A stretch of DNA of 64,000 bases from Polytrichum commune (GCA_950295325.1 OX485808.1:22650527-22714526), one strand, 5' to 3'. Shown: positions 11,422 to 23,490, counted from the first letter of the stretch. Notes: generated by a model from the sequence alone, not told the origin. Program-made: numbers and translations.

Positions 11422-14400
11422 TAAGGATGGTGTGAAAGCATAGAGGTCCCCCAAGGGGGTTGTTCTTAGTTCCACGTTCTGGTATCTTTCTCATGAGAAT
11501 ATTGGCTTGAAGGTTGCACCATTTTTTACTCCAACAAAATAATGCATTTGATTGCATCCCAAAGAAAAAGAAAAAGAGGAAACAAATGATCACTTTGGAT
11601 GGATGGATGTACATTCAATTGGTTGATCATGTAAGTATCACCTTCCACTAGAAGAAAACATGTCCATCACAACCATTCATTGGGACTTGACCATTGCAAC
11701 TCACGACAAAAAAAAAAAATTGAAAATGCATAAATAAATTAGATTGATTGTCAACTAGAGGGCTTACTTTGAAAACCTTCGCGACCAAAATGATTACTTA
11801 TGTATTTTCTTGCCATGAGATGCAATGGCCAAGTCACAAGTAGCCTTGTGATGAAATTGTAGGAGTAGGTATGTGGGTCTCATATATGTGGTCACTTTTC
11901 CATCCAAACAATCGAATCTTGCTAAGAATAGGTGTTCCAAAGTACCACTTTTTCCCATGTGTACGTAGCGGTTGAAATTGTCCATACAATTTATGTATGG
12001 TTATCATATGTATATATATTCTTCATGATATTTTGATCACTTCAAGATCCTAATATGCTTACACACTTGGGAGGGTCTGCCTAGTCACCTAAAGAGATAG
12101 AGAATCTTTGCTTTAACCTCCTACAACTTTGGATTCGAACTTCGACTTTTGAATTGGGAATGACAACTTGCATGATTCGCAGTTGCTAACTCCATGAAAC
12201 TATTCCTAATCATATCCAACTATCACATTTCTATGTAAAGTTGGGAGTGCCCGCATTAGGGTCACATGATTTCAGGCAACAAGTTGTGCCTTGAACCTTT
12301 AGCTGCATTGTTCATATGTTTTGGGCCACTCTGTATGCAATGAATTCAACAATATCAACATCGGGTATAAATATTGTGGGTGCACATTGTATTCCAACCC
12401 ACAATACATAGCATCAAAGGCATGTGTTACAAATCACAGTACTTCTCTTGGTTGGAAAACATGTCGCATTTGAGAAACCTCCAACAAAGTGAGATCCAAT
12501 ACATGGTTATCCTACTTGGGTAGTTTCACATATAAAACTAAAAAACAATTTATTTAAGAACCGACTTTTCAACCAAATTGAAAGTGACAACTTCCCCACA
12601 TATTTCCTCGCTACATTTCATTTTCTAAATTCAAAACTTCGGTGAATTTCACATGTGTGGAGAGATTGATATCAATGTGTGTGCTAAAGTATAATATAGA
12701 TAGAACATTTTAAAAAAGGTCACGGTTATAGTATAAACGGATATAAGCTACGTACAGCATTCCGTATCATTAAAGTGTCGCTTTGGTTACAAGTTAGTGG
12801 TCACCAAGATGGCCACGGCTTTGGTAACTTAACACATGTCCAAACTTAGCCTAAAAACATGGAGATTCATTTAAACATTCTCACCCTAGAATAATTAGAG
12901 GGCGGACTTGCTCACAAGAATCTGAGTTAGTGGGCCCACAAATGCCAGTTAGGTAAGCTTCTCGAACAGCACGGAATGAATACTTGAATAAACTACCTCC
13001 TTAAATTAGGCGGCACAATTGAGGCTCAAGGGAGGAATAATCCAAGGGCTCACAACACCGATCACTAGTGGTGCATCTATTTTTATAATGTATTTTTGAA
13101 ATACGCATTTTAAAATACTCGGTAGATTTTGAGGTGTTTTTTTAATGTTTTTTTAGTATAAATTTATTGCTACAGTCCAGGTCAGTAGGACGAATATAGA
13201 CACGCGCAATTTCGTCAATTGTTTCATATTAGCATAGAGTGTTAGTCCATTTAGACTCACCGGTAGCGCGCCAAGAGATGGAGAGTGATGACAGTGATGT
13301 TGAGACAACGTTGAACAAGACGGACTTCGCATCGGGGACGATCCAGGCGCAATCTTGATGAATAGTTGGGCGCGGAAGAGCTTGAAGAATTGGTCCTGGA
13401 AGAGGGGCATGCTTTTGACAATAATTTTGCCATAAGGGACCTCAAGGGTTGATGTCTTCGATGATTTTAAAAATTTAAAAAAAAAATAGAAATGTTTTGA
13501 ATTTTTTTTAAATATATTTTATAATGCCGCCTCTTACCTCTAGAATATAAAAAATGCAACCATATCTATCACTAGGGAGGATTTTGATTCATGTGTAGAT
13601 CACGGTGGTTTTGTATGTTCGGCCATGTCAACAATTAAATCGGAATCTGAGACCCCGGATTCGTCTAAATTGATCTAGTATAATTCAACAGTAAACTTAT
13701 TGGGACATATTTTAACTGCACCCTCAATGGTAGGTGTTGGGAAAGGAAATTCACGATTTGGATTCTTCACATCTACCAAAGGATAATAGTAAAACATGAC
13801 CCTTGTATGATAGTTATTGATGCATCACAATTTAAGCTCACTAGACTCGTACATTCGTTATATTCGTTAATTTGGGACTTTTTCGGCATTTTGAGACAGT
13901 TACAAATATAAGAACATGGATAAAATCACACAGATATTGGAGAATGTTGTAAGATGCAAATACTTTGAAGTGGGTGTTCATATCAAGAACCCAATTAAGA
14001 ACTCATATCAAGATGGTTTAGGTAGGACGACCCAAACATTAGACCATGTTGTTGTGGTCCATATATTAATTTGAGACAAGAGAAAGTCTCAAATTAACGA
14101 ATATAGTGATACAAGATTATGACCTTTATTGAGGAGGAGTTGGTTAAGCTTAAAATGATAACACATGGGCTCTGCAATATAAATTGATGTTTTAACCCTC
14201 CCTTCCTATGGTTTGCCCTCCCCCTCGGTAGGTCTTGTAAGCATTCACCATCATGCCGCCACCCCCCACCATGGGAGAGTCAAAGAGTCTAGGAATATTT
14301 ATTTCAATCGAAGTGTTCTTTATGTTGGGGACAATAAATGTGATTTAGTCTTTCGGGACCCAATTGAAATGAAAGAACAACAACCATGCGAGGGGTATGC

Positions 14401-14892
14401 TTACACTACGACCCCCATGGTAAGTGTCGTGAATTGTCATCCCTAGACATGAGCCTACATGTGCATCCAACTTCACCCTTGAATGCACATTTTCTATAAG
14501 TCTCACCAAGCCATGGTATAATACCCTTTTTCCCATGTATACGTTTTGAAACTTTGGCGCATTATGTTTTTTCAAAAGAATATAGAAATACAATCAAATG
14601 TGACATTGGTGAATAAAAAACGAAACATGTAGTAGCATTCAAGAGAACCCCGATGTTTGAACCCACGTCCTCAATTTGAAGCTGTACTAGTGTTTTTCAA
14701 GGGAAAAAAAACTTGAATATTGAATGAGTTTTAGTTAGGAAACATTTTGACACAATTAGCTAACATTGAAGCTATGTAGTTCAAAATCTCATTTCAATGC
14801 ATGATAAGAAGACTATTTAGTCTACTTGTGAAGTGAAACATGGATCGGAAGTTTCACGAGGAGCGTCACATCACAAATGTGCTCCACATGCA
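11422..14892. other. Intergenic; no gene supported
   Basis: No recognisable gene. At about 13262-13410 (minus) there is a possible lone exon: an ATG at 13410, GC-richer than its surroundings, ending at a good donor (GGTGAGTC). Two frames are open across it and neither is recognisable, so I do not call a gene. The rest is AT-rich DNA with short chance frames. Confidence 0.35.
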
Positions 14893-14902
14893 ACCAGTGA
14901 AC

Positions 14903-15248
14903 TCGGGGGGGGGGGGGGGGGGGTAGTCATTGGTTGGAGTAGCAATATACATGCGAACAAATGATAGGGTATTTTAAAAACATGGGGGCAAAAAATTATA
15001 AATGGACTTAAGAGTAATATATGGTATCAAAAATGACACTGGACATCTTTAAAGTACTATAGGGTATGGAATAATAGGTAATTTGGAATTATAAGTAATG
15101 CGAGCCATTTTTCTATTAACCCAAAGTAGAAAATTACATAATGATAGCATGTGAAAAAAAATTTGAAAGTAATACCCCCCTATAAAATAGTGGTTGTTCG
15201 CATGTATATCCTTAACTTTTTAACACACTGCCCCCCCCCCCCCCCCGA
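14903..15248. mobile_element. Fold-back MITE with poly-G and poly-C ends
   Basis: The left end is TC followed by 19 G (14905-14923) and the right end is 16 C (15231-15246) followed by GA. Inside the G tract the inverted pairing continues with atacatgcgaacaa (about 14952-14965) against ttgttcgcatgtat (about 15195-15208). Ten-base flanks match at 8 of 10 positions (ACCAGTGAAC at 14893-14902, GCCGGTGAAC at 15249-15258), like an 8-10 bp target duplication of the hAT or Mutator kind. Length 346 bp, no coding capacity. The homopolymers may be miscounted by sequencing. Confidence 0.6.
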
Positions 15249-15258
15249 GCCGGTGAAC

Positions 15259-15800
15259 TATCCTCATTTGGATCCAAATCACTATCACCACACTAAACAT
15301 TGATTTAGTGTGGGACTAAAATTGTAGGGCCATGTTAACCCTTAAGCGTTTGAGAGGCCCAAAGTGGGCCTTTCCAAGGACACGAACATGGATTTGATCT
15401 ACATCCTTCTATGTCAAACCCAACTTGTTCTCCGAGTGCAATTTTTGGAATGGTTCAATACCTTGACGTTGTTGAAGATTTCAGTTCAAATACGCAATCT
15501 AAATGCCCTCATATATGTTGTATTTTGATCCTCAATGTCAAGTATGAGTATCTTGTCATTTTCTCCTTGACATAAACCGACACATATAATAAGGATGTAA
15601 ACCCATCAATGTCTAAAACAATAGTTGTAAATTTGATGAGGTTGATATACTTTGTGTACATGGCCGTATGATTAAGACTCCACGTCCTTTAAGGGTTGAC
15701 TAGAGTGGTCTTCAAGACTTGTCATGTGGCACCAATAATTATTTGTGACTCCCTCTAGTTGCCACGTAACTTTGACAAAACAATTAATGTTGAAGATGAA
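15259..15800. other. Intergenic; nothing recognised
   Basis: AT-rich DNA with no supported gene or repeat beyond the fold-back that begins near 15803. Confidence 0.3.
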
Positions 15801-15802
15801 AC

Positions 15803-15993
15803 ATTGAATACGAGAGTAACCCTCATTCATCCAACATACAAGCCTTGAAATAGCACGCAATCTGGAGGTTACATTTTTTAGTTGCTTTTGACGAGGTACC
15901 ACATGGGATGAATCGGCAACAACCCGTACGAAGTCAAGTTTTCATTTTGGATGAATGAGGCGAACTAAACTCGTATACGATAATTCCCTCTCT
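15803..15993. mobile_element. Fold-back element, GTATACGA-end family, copy 1
   Basis: The left arm (attgaatacgagagtaaccc, then tcattcatccaacat) pairs with the right arm ending at actcgtatacgataattccc. Two further copies with the same end text lie at about 39836-40036 and 40442-40627. No coding capacity. The exact ends and any target duplication are unclear. Confidence 0.5.
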
Positions 15994-16138
15994 CTCCAAG
16001 TCCCATTGTCTTGGTTATAAATCTAACTCTTAATGCGACGACATCAAGAATCAGTGTTGGCAAAGAACGAAGGCAGAAACGAGAGCATGTCGGAGTTGGA
16101 ACAGAGAGGAAGAGAGAGAGGAAGAGAAGGAGATCTCA

Positions 16139-16740
16139 AGGCCGGTTCACATGGGGTCCCAAGACCCAAGTCCCAAGTCCCACTCATGTTAGCAAGTCCC
16201 AACCTGGAGGTCAAGTCCCAACCTAGAGGTCAAGTCCCAACTTATGAGCCTCAAGAAACCGTTGAAATACAATTAATTATCATTAAAACTAGATCTTCAA
16301 TATTCTATGCAAAAATAATCACAGGACTTGTGTTGAGAGTTGGGTCTAGCTTTTTGCTCGACCCAACTCGCAACACAAGTCCCAAGCCTCACCTTCAAAA
16401 AGTGTCGCCATACACGCATCCATGTCATACTTGGGACTCAAGACTTGGGACCCTGTGTGAAGTGGTAATTCCCAACTTCCATACTCTCAACGGTGGAGAT
16501 TGCATAGATTGACCTCATGTGGCTTGGGACTTGGGACTTGGGACCCTGTGTGAAGTGGTAAGTCCCAACTTCCATACTCTCAACGGTGGAGATTGCATAG
16601 ATTGACCTCATGTGACTTGGGACTTGGGACTTGGGACCCTGTGTGAAGTGGTAAGTCCCAACTTCCATGCTCTCAACGGTGGAGATTGCATAGATTGACC
16701 TCACGTGACTTGGGACTTGGGACCTCACATGCACCGGCCC
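16139..16740. mobile_element. Harbinger-like MITE carrying two tandem repeats
   Basis: Left end AGGCCGGTTCACATGGGGTC; right end, inverted, GGGCCGGTGCATGTGAGGTC. TCA flanks both sides (16136-16138 and 16741-16743). The end pattern GGnCCGGTT-CAC is close to the Harbinger element at 7743. The interior holds a 93-bp minisatellite and a shorter array of about 21 bp (16190-16245) built on aagtcccaacct. No coding capacity: the 98-codon frame on the minus strand simply translates the minisatellite. Confidence 0.7.
16447..16725. repeat. 93-bp minisatellite, three copies
   Basis: Units begin at 16447, 16540 and 16633 with gggaccctgtgtgaagtggt and include ctctcaacggtggagattgc. They are nearly identical, so the array is recent. 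It lies inside the MITE at 16139-16740. Confidence 0.92.
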
Positions 16741-16743
16741 TCA

Positions 16744-19196
16744 ATCTCATATCTCCAATATGCAACTGGCACCCTGCAGATGAAGGGCAGCCAAGTTTTC
16801 AAAACACTACAAAAAAAAAAGGGCAGCGGGCAGCGGGCAGCAGTAATTTCCACGGGCAGCCCGCGCTTCAACATGCTTAGGTTGGAACTTCTTGTTATGT
16901 AAATGTAAATTGGACTTTGAAAAGTTCAATTTTCGTTCCAAAATGGAAAACCGAGAATAAAGAATAGAGCCAGTATTGCGGCAATTTTGGTAGGCATGTG
17001 GGTGGTGAAGGCAATTCGGCAACTTAGTTATGACCACAAGACCCTCAATAATAATTCGTCACATTAAGTTAACGACCGGGAATGGAGTTGTGGCCACGGT
17101 GGGTTGGCTAAGTTAAGTTAATGCCGGCACTAATATTGTGGATGAAGTGGAATCCCATGAGTGTTAAATAAACGTATCTGCACATTTTCGGGTCCATTTA
17201 TGGCTACGTCACATGTGTGTAAACAGCCACCTCAGGAGCACTTTGGAATAGAATTTAGAGTGCCAGTTGTTTAAGTATGAGGTGGTCGATCGCAATACAA
17301 GTTGGTAACTAGCTAGGAGCATTGAATGGGAAGAACCGACCGCTAGTTTGGAGGAATAAGCGGTTGTGGTTCAAGATTTTGGGGAAAATGTACCCGTCGT
17401 TCTAGAGGAATCTGTGGAATAAACCTCAAATTAATCATATTAAAAAAACCATCACCGAATGACCATCACATGTAAATGGGGTGGACTTGGAAACACTAGG
17501 GTGTTGACCGATGGAGTTCCAAAATTGCCTGCCCTAGGCACCGTGGGGTTGATCACACCGGCCACTTTTGACGACACCATTCGTCGGCATCTCCGGCTGT
17601 AATAGTGTGAAAAGTGGTGGGCCAACGTCTATTTCTCAACGTAATCCCCAGCAATTTCACGGCTGTAACCGGACGGAAATGTTGGTGTGATTGGGGCGTG
17701 ACTAGAAGACGGACGAGATCGTGATACGTCCGACTTTAAGTTTTTTTTTTTTTTTTTTTTCCATTTTGACGTTCGTGATCAAGGTACTTGCAACTTGTAG
17801 TGCCATTTTCTGAGTCACAAGTGGTCCATCATGTTGTGAATTCTGAGGTTCCCCCTCAAGTTGAAGCAATTCCCAAATCAAAATGGCTGAAACTTATAAG
17901 GTATGTGGGTGTTATCTGGCTGCTTTTTCTTGTTCTCCATCTTATGTTCATCATATTTACGTCTTCAAATTTTAGTTTGTATAAGCCAGTCTATGATAGA
18001 CTCATCAACAACATTCAAATGGAAATTGGACCACTTCTAATTTAGTTAGGATTATCTAGAGTGCACGTTTGTTGATTCCTTCATTAGATAGATAGATAGA
18101 TAGATAGACCCATCCTCCCAATTGTGTTCACTGATGTGAAATAGGTAATATAATTTGAGAACGTTGGACTTCCAATGTTTTCTAAACACGTGACTTTATG
18201 ATACTTCTTCTTTGATCCTCACCTAACCACACACCAATCAAATATAATTGTCCGATTAAGAAAAGGTGGCTTTTATTTATTTTTACTCTCATCTCCTCTT
18301 GAGGTCTTGCTGAAAAGAAAAAGAGAAAGATGGACCTTGCTTTCATGCTGGCAAAAATTGTTCTTACTTGTGGAGACTTGCTAGCGAGTCAAGTACACAA
18401 CCAAAGAAACCACCTCCGACATGAGTAATGAACACTTGGCCCATAACTTAGCTTTCTAAACCCGTATTGGACTTACACATGGGCATAGTCTATTCCTTTG
18501 AAGGGTGAAGCAACGTCTCATTCACAAGATGCACCCCTAGTTGGTAGTCATCTATCTTGAGTTCACTACACTAAAAGTGTGCTTCAGGGTTTAGGTGATT
18601 CAAAAACCGATGGTAAGATAGGTGAGTAGTAAGGCATTTGGGGATGGGACAAAAACTACCCAACATTCATTGCTTGGTAAATAAAACAATGAACATGTGT
18701 GAAAGCTATTTAACTAAAACCTACTTGAAAATTTCCGGAGCAAGTTCTTGTAGGTGCATTGGGATAGCCAGATGCCTCCACTATAACCGAGGGAGCTTTA
18801 CCCGGTTTTTAGGAAAAACTTTGGTCATTTGGTAAAGTCAGGTGGGGATGGGGCATTAGTATGGTTTGTGGTAGCCAAACAAGCTGCTTCCAACTTGCTC
18901 CATTAAAAAACCAATAGTTAGAGGGCCATTTGGTGTATCCTTGGTGGGCTTGATCTTGGCTAGTTCAGTACTTCCTTTATGCTTGGTTCGGCCCAACTTA
19001 ATTCCGCTAGACTATCTATCTATCTATTCTTTTAATGCTACTACACCTTTCACGCCTAATACATGTGTTTTTACACCATTTGGAGTTACGTGTTGATATA
19101 ATTATGTACCCATAACTTTTTTTTAAACTAGATAACGTAAATAGTTAGTATGGATATCAAGGAACAAAAATTATTTGAGAAATTTCATACTCTCAG
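16744..19196. other. Intergenic; microsatellites only
   Basis: Contains a poly-T run of more than 20 bases at about 17738-17760 and a (GATA)n tract at 18085-18108. A frame of 85 codons at 17788-18045 ends in a hydrophobic stretch (VIWLLFLVLHLMFIIF) but has no recognisable family and no second exon that I can see. I do not call it a gene. Confidence 0.35.
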
Positions 19197-19199
19197 TAA

Positions 19200-19605
19200 G
19201 GGCATGTTCACATGAAAGGTGTTACGCCATGGCCCTTGAAAATCCTTGAAATATCACAGGTTGAGAGTGTCATTGACCTTGCATTAGGTTGCATGAGGGC
19301 ATATTGGAACAACAACCCAAAACATCTTTAGTGGAGGAAAATTCTATATGGATGAATCCCACATGGCAAGTCTGGATAATTTTGACCAAGATTGAAGAGG
19401 GTTTCTTTTTCTTTTTCTTTTCAAAACAACTCTTGAAGGTCAGCCTAGCAAACTGTGCAATAGGAATTTGACTTTACACTAAGGGCTTGTGCCCTCCAAA
19501 TGATTGTGGGCTATAGTCCATTGACTTCTCTATGCTCTTATCCAAAAGCAAGGTGGCATGATCATTTAAGAGCCATGGCCTAATGCGTTTAATATAAACA
19601 TGCCC
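19200..19605. mobile_element. Harbinger-like MITE, older copy
   Basis: Left end GGGCATGTTCACATGAAAGG with inner gttacgccatggccctt pairs with the inverted right end GGGCATGTTTATATTAAACG with inner cattaggccatggctctt. TAA precedes the element (19197-19199); AAA follows, so the target duplication has decayed or the right end is off by a base. 406 bp, non-coding. Confidence 0.6.
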
Positions 19606-20023
19606 AAAAACATCATAGCAACACGTATCTCCAATTAGCAAACCACAACAATAGGTGTGAAGAGTGTATAATTTAAAATCTCCTTAAGTTATTCATCAAT
19701 CCTAGGTTTTTTTTTACTGAACTATTAAATGTTCCTTACGTTTTCACCTTCAACCTACATTAGTGACTTGAAAATGGTAGTTCAAGGTCCAAAACCGCAA
19801 GTCTACCCCTATATCTTCATGGAAGATTTATGACAACATCTTACATAAAGTACATTATACAACAATCAAGTCTTTACATCAAAAAATCAACACAAAAACA
19901 AAAAATCACCCACATTAATTTTCTATAAAATAATTACTATGGCCCAACGCTAATTTTCTACTAACAACTTAACATGGACTGAAAATCAATGTGGCCCACC
20001 ATAAACTCTTATTTTGAGATGTA

Positions 20024-20169
20024 CATTGTTTTGTCTAATTTGTGTGGGTTACCGATTGGAATATAGTGTTACTACAACTTTTTACTGAGAGTGTAACGAC
20101 AATGTCGGAAAAGGTTCATAGGTACACGTAACTCCAAATGGTAACCTACACTAATTAGACCAAAAAGTG
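20024..20169. mobile_element. TA-target MITE, GGAGTTAC family, short copy
   Basis: Ends CATTGTTTTGTCTAATTTG and, inverted, CACTTTTTGGTCTAATTAG, each followed inward by a gtgtgggttacc and ggagttac-like core. TA flanks both ends. 146 bp; related to the copies at 25426, 39151, 52978 and about 56207. Confidence 0.65.
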
Positions 20170-20922
20170 TAGTATGGACTCTAGAAAATTATTGAGGACC
20201 ACACTAATAGGACTCTTTAGTGCATCTATCAATGAACGGGGAGAATCAAGCGCTACTTTACAAATGAATCAAGCGGTTGAATTCAAGAAACAACCGGTTG
20301 GTTGACGTTCAAGACTTCAAGAAAGGTGCCGATCATTTTAGAGGATCGTATGGAATATATCTCAAATTAATGAAGGAAAAAATGCAGAAAAATAGCAACA
20401 TGTCAACGCTTGGACTTAAGGAAATGCTATTATTTCGACCGACTACGTCCAAAAATCTCCCGGGACACCGGTCCCAATCTCTAGAAGCCTCCTTGGTCCA
20501 AATGATTGACACTTTTAGCACAGGCCGTGGTTCAAGACATGTTAATAATAGCATCATATATATTTACACGTTAGAATGCACCCGATTCATGGTGATGCTC
20601 CACTTGCAAAGACGGGGAAGATTCGTGAAGTTGGTGACGTAAGCGACGTGATGTAAGCAGGTGCTTGACCATGACAACTAGGGCAATAACGTGACAATAA
20701 TATCCATCGGACCTAGTCATTCATTCGTGTGGAGAGCCACACATGTTTGAAAAATGGTGGTTTCCAAAATGGAGTTTGGTAATTAACCCAGGGTAAACGG
20801 ATTCTTTGTGGACATGTGCCTAACTTCGAGGAGTTTGGTTTCAAGGTTGGTCCCAACCGTCTTTCGTTGGTTAAAACCGTCCGTTTTCCAACTCCGATCT
20901 AAACTTGGGTTACCATACTCAG

Positions 20923-21167
20923 TTTCAAAGCCGGTGTTTTTGAACATGTGTGGCCTCCCCTTCAGACCTTGTTTCAAAGCCGGTGTTTTTGAACATGTGT
21001 GGCCTCCCCTTTAGACCCTGTTTCGAAGCCGGTGTTTTTGAACATGTGTGGCCTCCCCTTCAGACCCTGTTTCAAAACCGGTGTTTTTGAACATGTGTGG
21101 CCTCCCCTTCAGACCCTGTTTCAGAGCCGGTGTTTTTGAACATGTGTGGCCTCCCCTTCAGACCATA
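20923..21167. repeat. 49-bp minisatellite, five copies
   Basis: Units start at 20923, 20972, 21021, 21070 and 21119 with tttcaaagccggtgtttttg and contain aacatgtgtggcctcccctt. They differ at only a few positions. Each unit holds a weak palindrome around CCGG. No spacers, so this is not a CRISPR array. Confidence 0.93.
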
Positions 21168-21682
21168 TGTGTGCGTACCTGACTTGCCATGTCTTCAGTT
21201 GCAAGAACATTTGTTATAATTTGTTTTCCTATTCACATCGCTACACTATTTAAGATATTTAGTGTCACTGACTATTTGAAGTCACGCGATGCTATGACTT
21301 TTAACGGTTAATGTAAGGTTTTCCCAAGTATAGAAGTTGATGTTTCATAATTTCCAACCAACTTCTTTGATTCTTTTTGTTGGTAAAGTACGAGCTCAAG
21401 AGTGAAGAGTTGTAGCACTAGGCAATTTCCAATAGTAGTAAGTGGCATAACCATAACTACCTATATATGCAACCGACTTATGGTGGTATTAAGATAAGTG
21501 TGCCACGTATTTATTGTGGGCCACATTGAGGGTCTCTTTACGCTGTGGGCAAGGGCCATGACCATAAAATTTTGACCGCCTTGAATCTCATCCGAAGGTT
21601 GTATCATGGAAATTTGAAGTTGAGTTTTGGGTGGTCAAGGGCCTTTAGATGCGTTGATTAGACATACACGACATGTTCTTAA

Positions 21683-21760
21683 CACAACATTATTATGCAT
21701 TGTGCATTTGTTCACGTGGGCCTTGAGTATATAACCATGAGATGCCCCAACTTAGTGCGA
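21683..21760 (+). repeat. Left arm of a fold-back split by a LINE
   Basis: This arm pairs with 23487-23565 read on the minus strand; roughly three quarters of positions agree, including a shared atgagatgcccca block. The LINE at 21790-23479 inserted near the centre of the fold-back, so the fold-back is older. Confidence 0.6.
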
Positions 21761-21778
21761 GGAGATTCAGATTGAGTA

Positions 21779-21789
21779 TGACTGTGCAC
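21779..21789 (+). repeat. Target site duplication of the LINE, left copy
   Basis: TGACTGTGCAC here is repeated exactly at 23480-23490 directly after the LINE's TTC tail. Confidence 0.85.
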
Positions 21790-21818
21790 CTCCCAAACAA
21801 ACAAACAATGGACAATAG

Positions 21819-22886
21819 AGACGGGAAAAAGCTGGATATGGTATTTACAACCCTTTCAAGAACCTAAAAATTGCAGAAAGATTACCGGGACTACAAAATA
21901 TCCTACGAGCAGAAATGATGTCCATACACCACACTCTACAACTCCTCACCACAACATACCAAAATGAGCCAACCCACATATTCATAAATTGTCTAAATAT
22001 CCTATACCTCCTAAACACCCAAATCAAACACCCCACTAGTCATAACAGTCACCCGGACAAAATAATCCTAGAAAACATGATCAAAATGTTAATATTCCGC
22101 ACACAAACCACCACACTCCACAAAATAAAGGCCCACACAAACATAGGGGAAAATGACCAAGTAGACACACTAGCCAAACAAGGACGTGAATTAGACCATA
22201 AGGATGCCGCAACCCCATACGAGCATGCACACCCCACACCATACTACCTACAAAAAGATTGGTGGCATTTCATGCAAGAAACACCTGACAAGGGCCCCAT
22301 TAGGCACCTTAGTAAACACATTCTTAAGCATGATAATGAACATAACTTTACAATTATAGCAAGTCAAACGCACCAATTACACAAATGGCTAGAAAATGAC
22401 GACATAGACAAAATACTATCAAATGACTTTTGGACAAATCCTGCCATCACATATAAGCAAAAAACATGCTTAATAAAATTCCGCACTGGACAATATATGG
22501 GCCACGCCCGGAAACAACTTTTCTTTGGCACAGAAGCCTTCCCATCAAGAACATGTCCCATCTGTAACTCAACAGATGCGGATACATGGTTGCATGTACT
22601 ACTTAAATGCAAACAACAACACATCCATGCACTAATAACAAAAAAACATAACAAAGCGGTATGGGAAATACGCAAACTCATTGTATCAACCCGAATATCA
22701 AGACATTATACATTAATGAATGCGGGAACACATAATGAACTACCCCAAGAAAACACAGTACCCCCATGGTTACTTCCATGTACATGTGATACCCTGAGAT
22801 GTCATTGCAACACTAGGCTCAAACCATACATATTATGCATTATAGGCCATCCATATAACCACCCCCCCAGAAACCCCTACACCTGA
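21819..22886 (+). pseudogene. LINE ORF2 fragment: RNase H and zinc-binding motif
   Basis: The frame is open from just after a TAG (21816-21818) to TGA 22884-22886. RNase H signatures: AGYGIYNPF near the start, ERLPGLQNILRAEMMSIHHT (the catalytic glutamate helix), THIFINCLN in the place of the third strand, and KIKAHTNIGENDQVDTLAKQ, the HxxxxxGNxxxDxLAK-like end of the fold. Downstream is C-x2-C-x9-H-x4-C (CPICNSTDADTWLHVLLKC), the zinc motif found after reverse transcriptase in many LINEs. The asparagine in FINCLN, where an aspartate is expected, suggests an inactive RNase H. The original frame probably continued into the block at 22882-23226. Confidence 0.8.
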
Positions 22887-23226
22887 TATCACCATACAGT
22901 TCATCGAATTCACATATTGCAATGATAGATTCGCCACTGAAACCCTAGACAAAAAAATCACAAAATACCAACCACTCATAAACAACATCATAGCAAAGGG
23001 TTGGAATGTAGCCCCACTCATGGTACTAGTCGCAGGATCAAGAGGCACAACACATATCCCATCAATGAAAAAACTGGAAACAACGTTCACAATCCCCATC
23101 ACGAAAATAAAAAACACGTTTAAACAAATTAACATAATCGCCACACAATATGCACACTCCATATTAGTCCACAAACGAAGGCCAGAAAATCGACAAACTA
23201 TTAATGATCTCCAAGACCCCGCATAA
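22882..23226 (+). pseudogene. LINE restriction-like endonuclease domain, shifted frame
   Basis: Beginning at the PD of PDITIQFIEFTYCNDRF the reading is in frame 1 relative to the preceding ORF; the switch falls at or near a seven-C run (22862-22868), so a one-base indel there explains the break. The block PD-x6-E-F-T, then KKITKYQPLI, then GWNVAPLMVLVAGSRG has the order PD...(D/E)x(T/V)...K..KY..L...W.V of LINE-type PD-(D/E)XK endonucleases. The role in an intact element would be nicking the target. This is by motif order only; a profile search would settle it. Confidence 0.6.
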
Positions 23227-23479
23227 ATAAACAATACCTCCAACCCAACACAGATCCCCCCCCCCCCCCGCCCACTAACTACCCCAAAACAAGGCTCATA
23301 CATAATAATTGGCTACCAAAATTTACTATTGGTTACTAAATATAGTGTCTAAGTCCTGCAAAGGGCGAAGTAGTTTTACATCTAACGCCACTACCGTAAG
23401 GCATGGCCTAGGGTGTTCTACGAACAAACACTTTATTCACTCTGGCCTCCTCCGGAGACCAGAGTTCTTCTTCTTCTTC

Positions 23480-23490
23480 TGACTGTGCAC
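23480..23490 (+). repeat. Target site duplication of the LINE, right copy
   Basis: Exact repeat of 21779-21789, immediately after the (TTC)n tail. Confidence 0.85.

Larger units (their letters stand above)
21790..23479 (+). mobile_element. 5'-truncated LINE (non-LTR retrotransposon) with RNase H, zinc motif and endonuclease remnants
   Basis: An exact 11-bp target duplication flanks the element and its 3' end is a short (TTC)n tail, both typical of target-primed insertion. Reverse transcriptase and everything upstream are missing: only the 3' 1.7 kb was copied. Coding remains run plus strand: RNase H, a CCHC-type motif, then a restriction-like endonuclease domain in the next frame. A poly-C stretch lies in the 3' UTR near 23257-23270. 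Base use is A- and C-rich on the coding strand, unlike the neighbours. Confidence 0.88.

Noticed and set aside
13262-13410. Lone exon on the minus strand with a good donor
   Set aside because: Two frames are open, no family is recognised and no partner exon is seen.
16438-16734. 98-codon repetitive frame on the minus strand
   Set aside because: It is only the translation of the 93-bp minisatellite; the period is a multiple of three, so the frame stays open.
17788-18045. 85-codon frame with a hydrophobic stretch
   Set aside because: No conserved family, no splice partner, and start context is weak; likely chance.
20923-21167. Possible CRISPR array
   Set aside because: Units are directly abutting with no unique spacers, and the window is plant nuclear DNA.
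22833-23303. 156-codon minus-strand frame
   Set aside because: Antisense of the LINE endonuclease block; its apparent openness comes from the skewed base use of the LINE.
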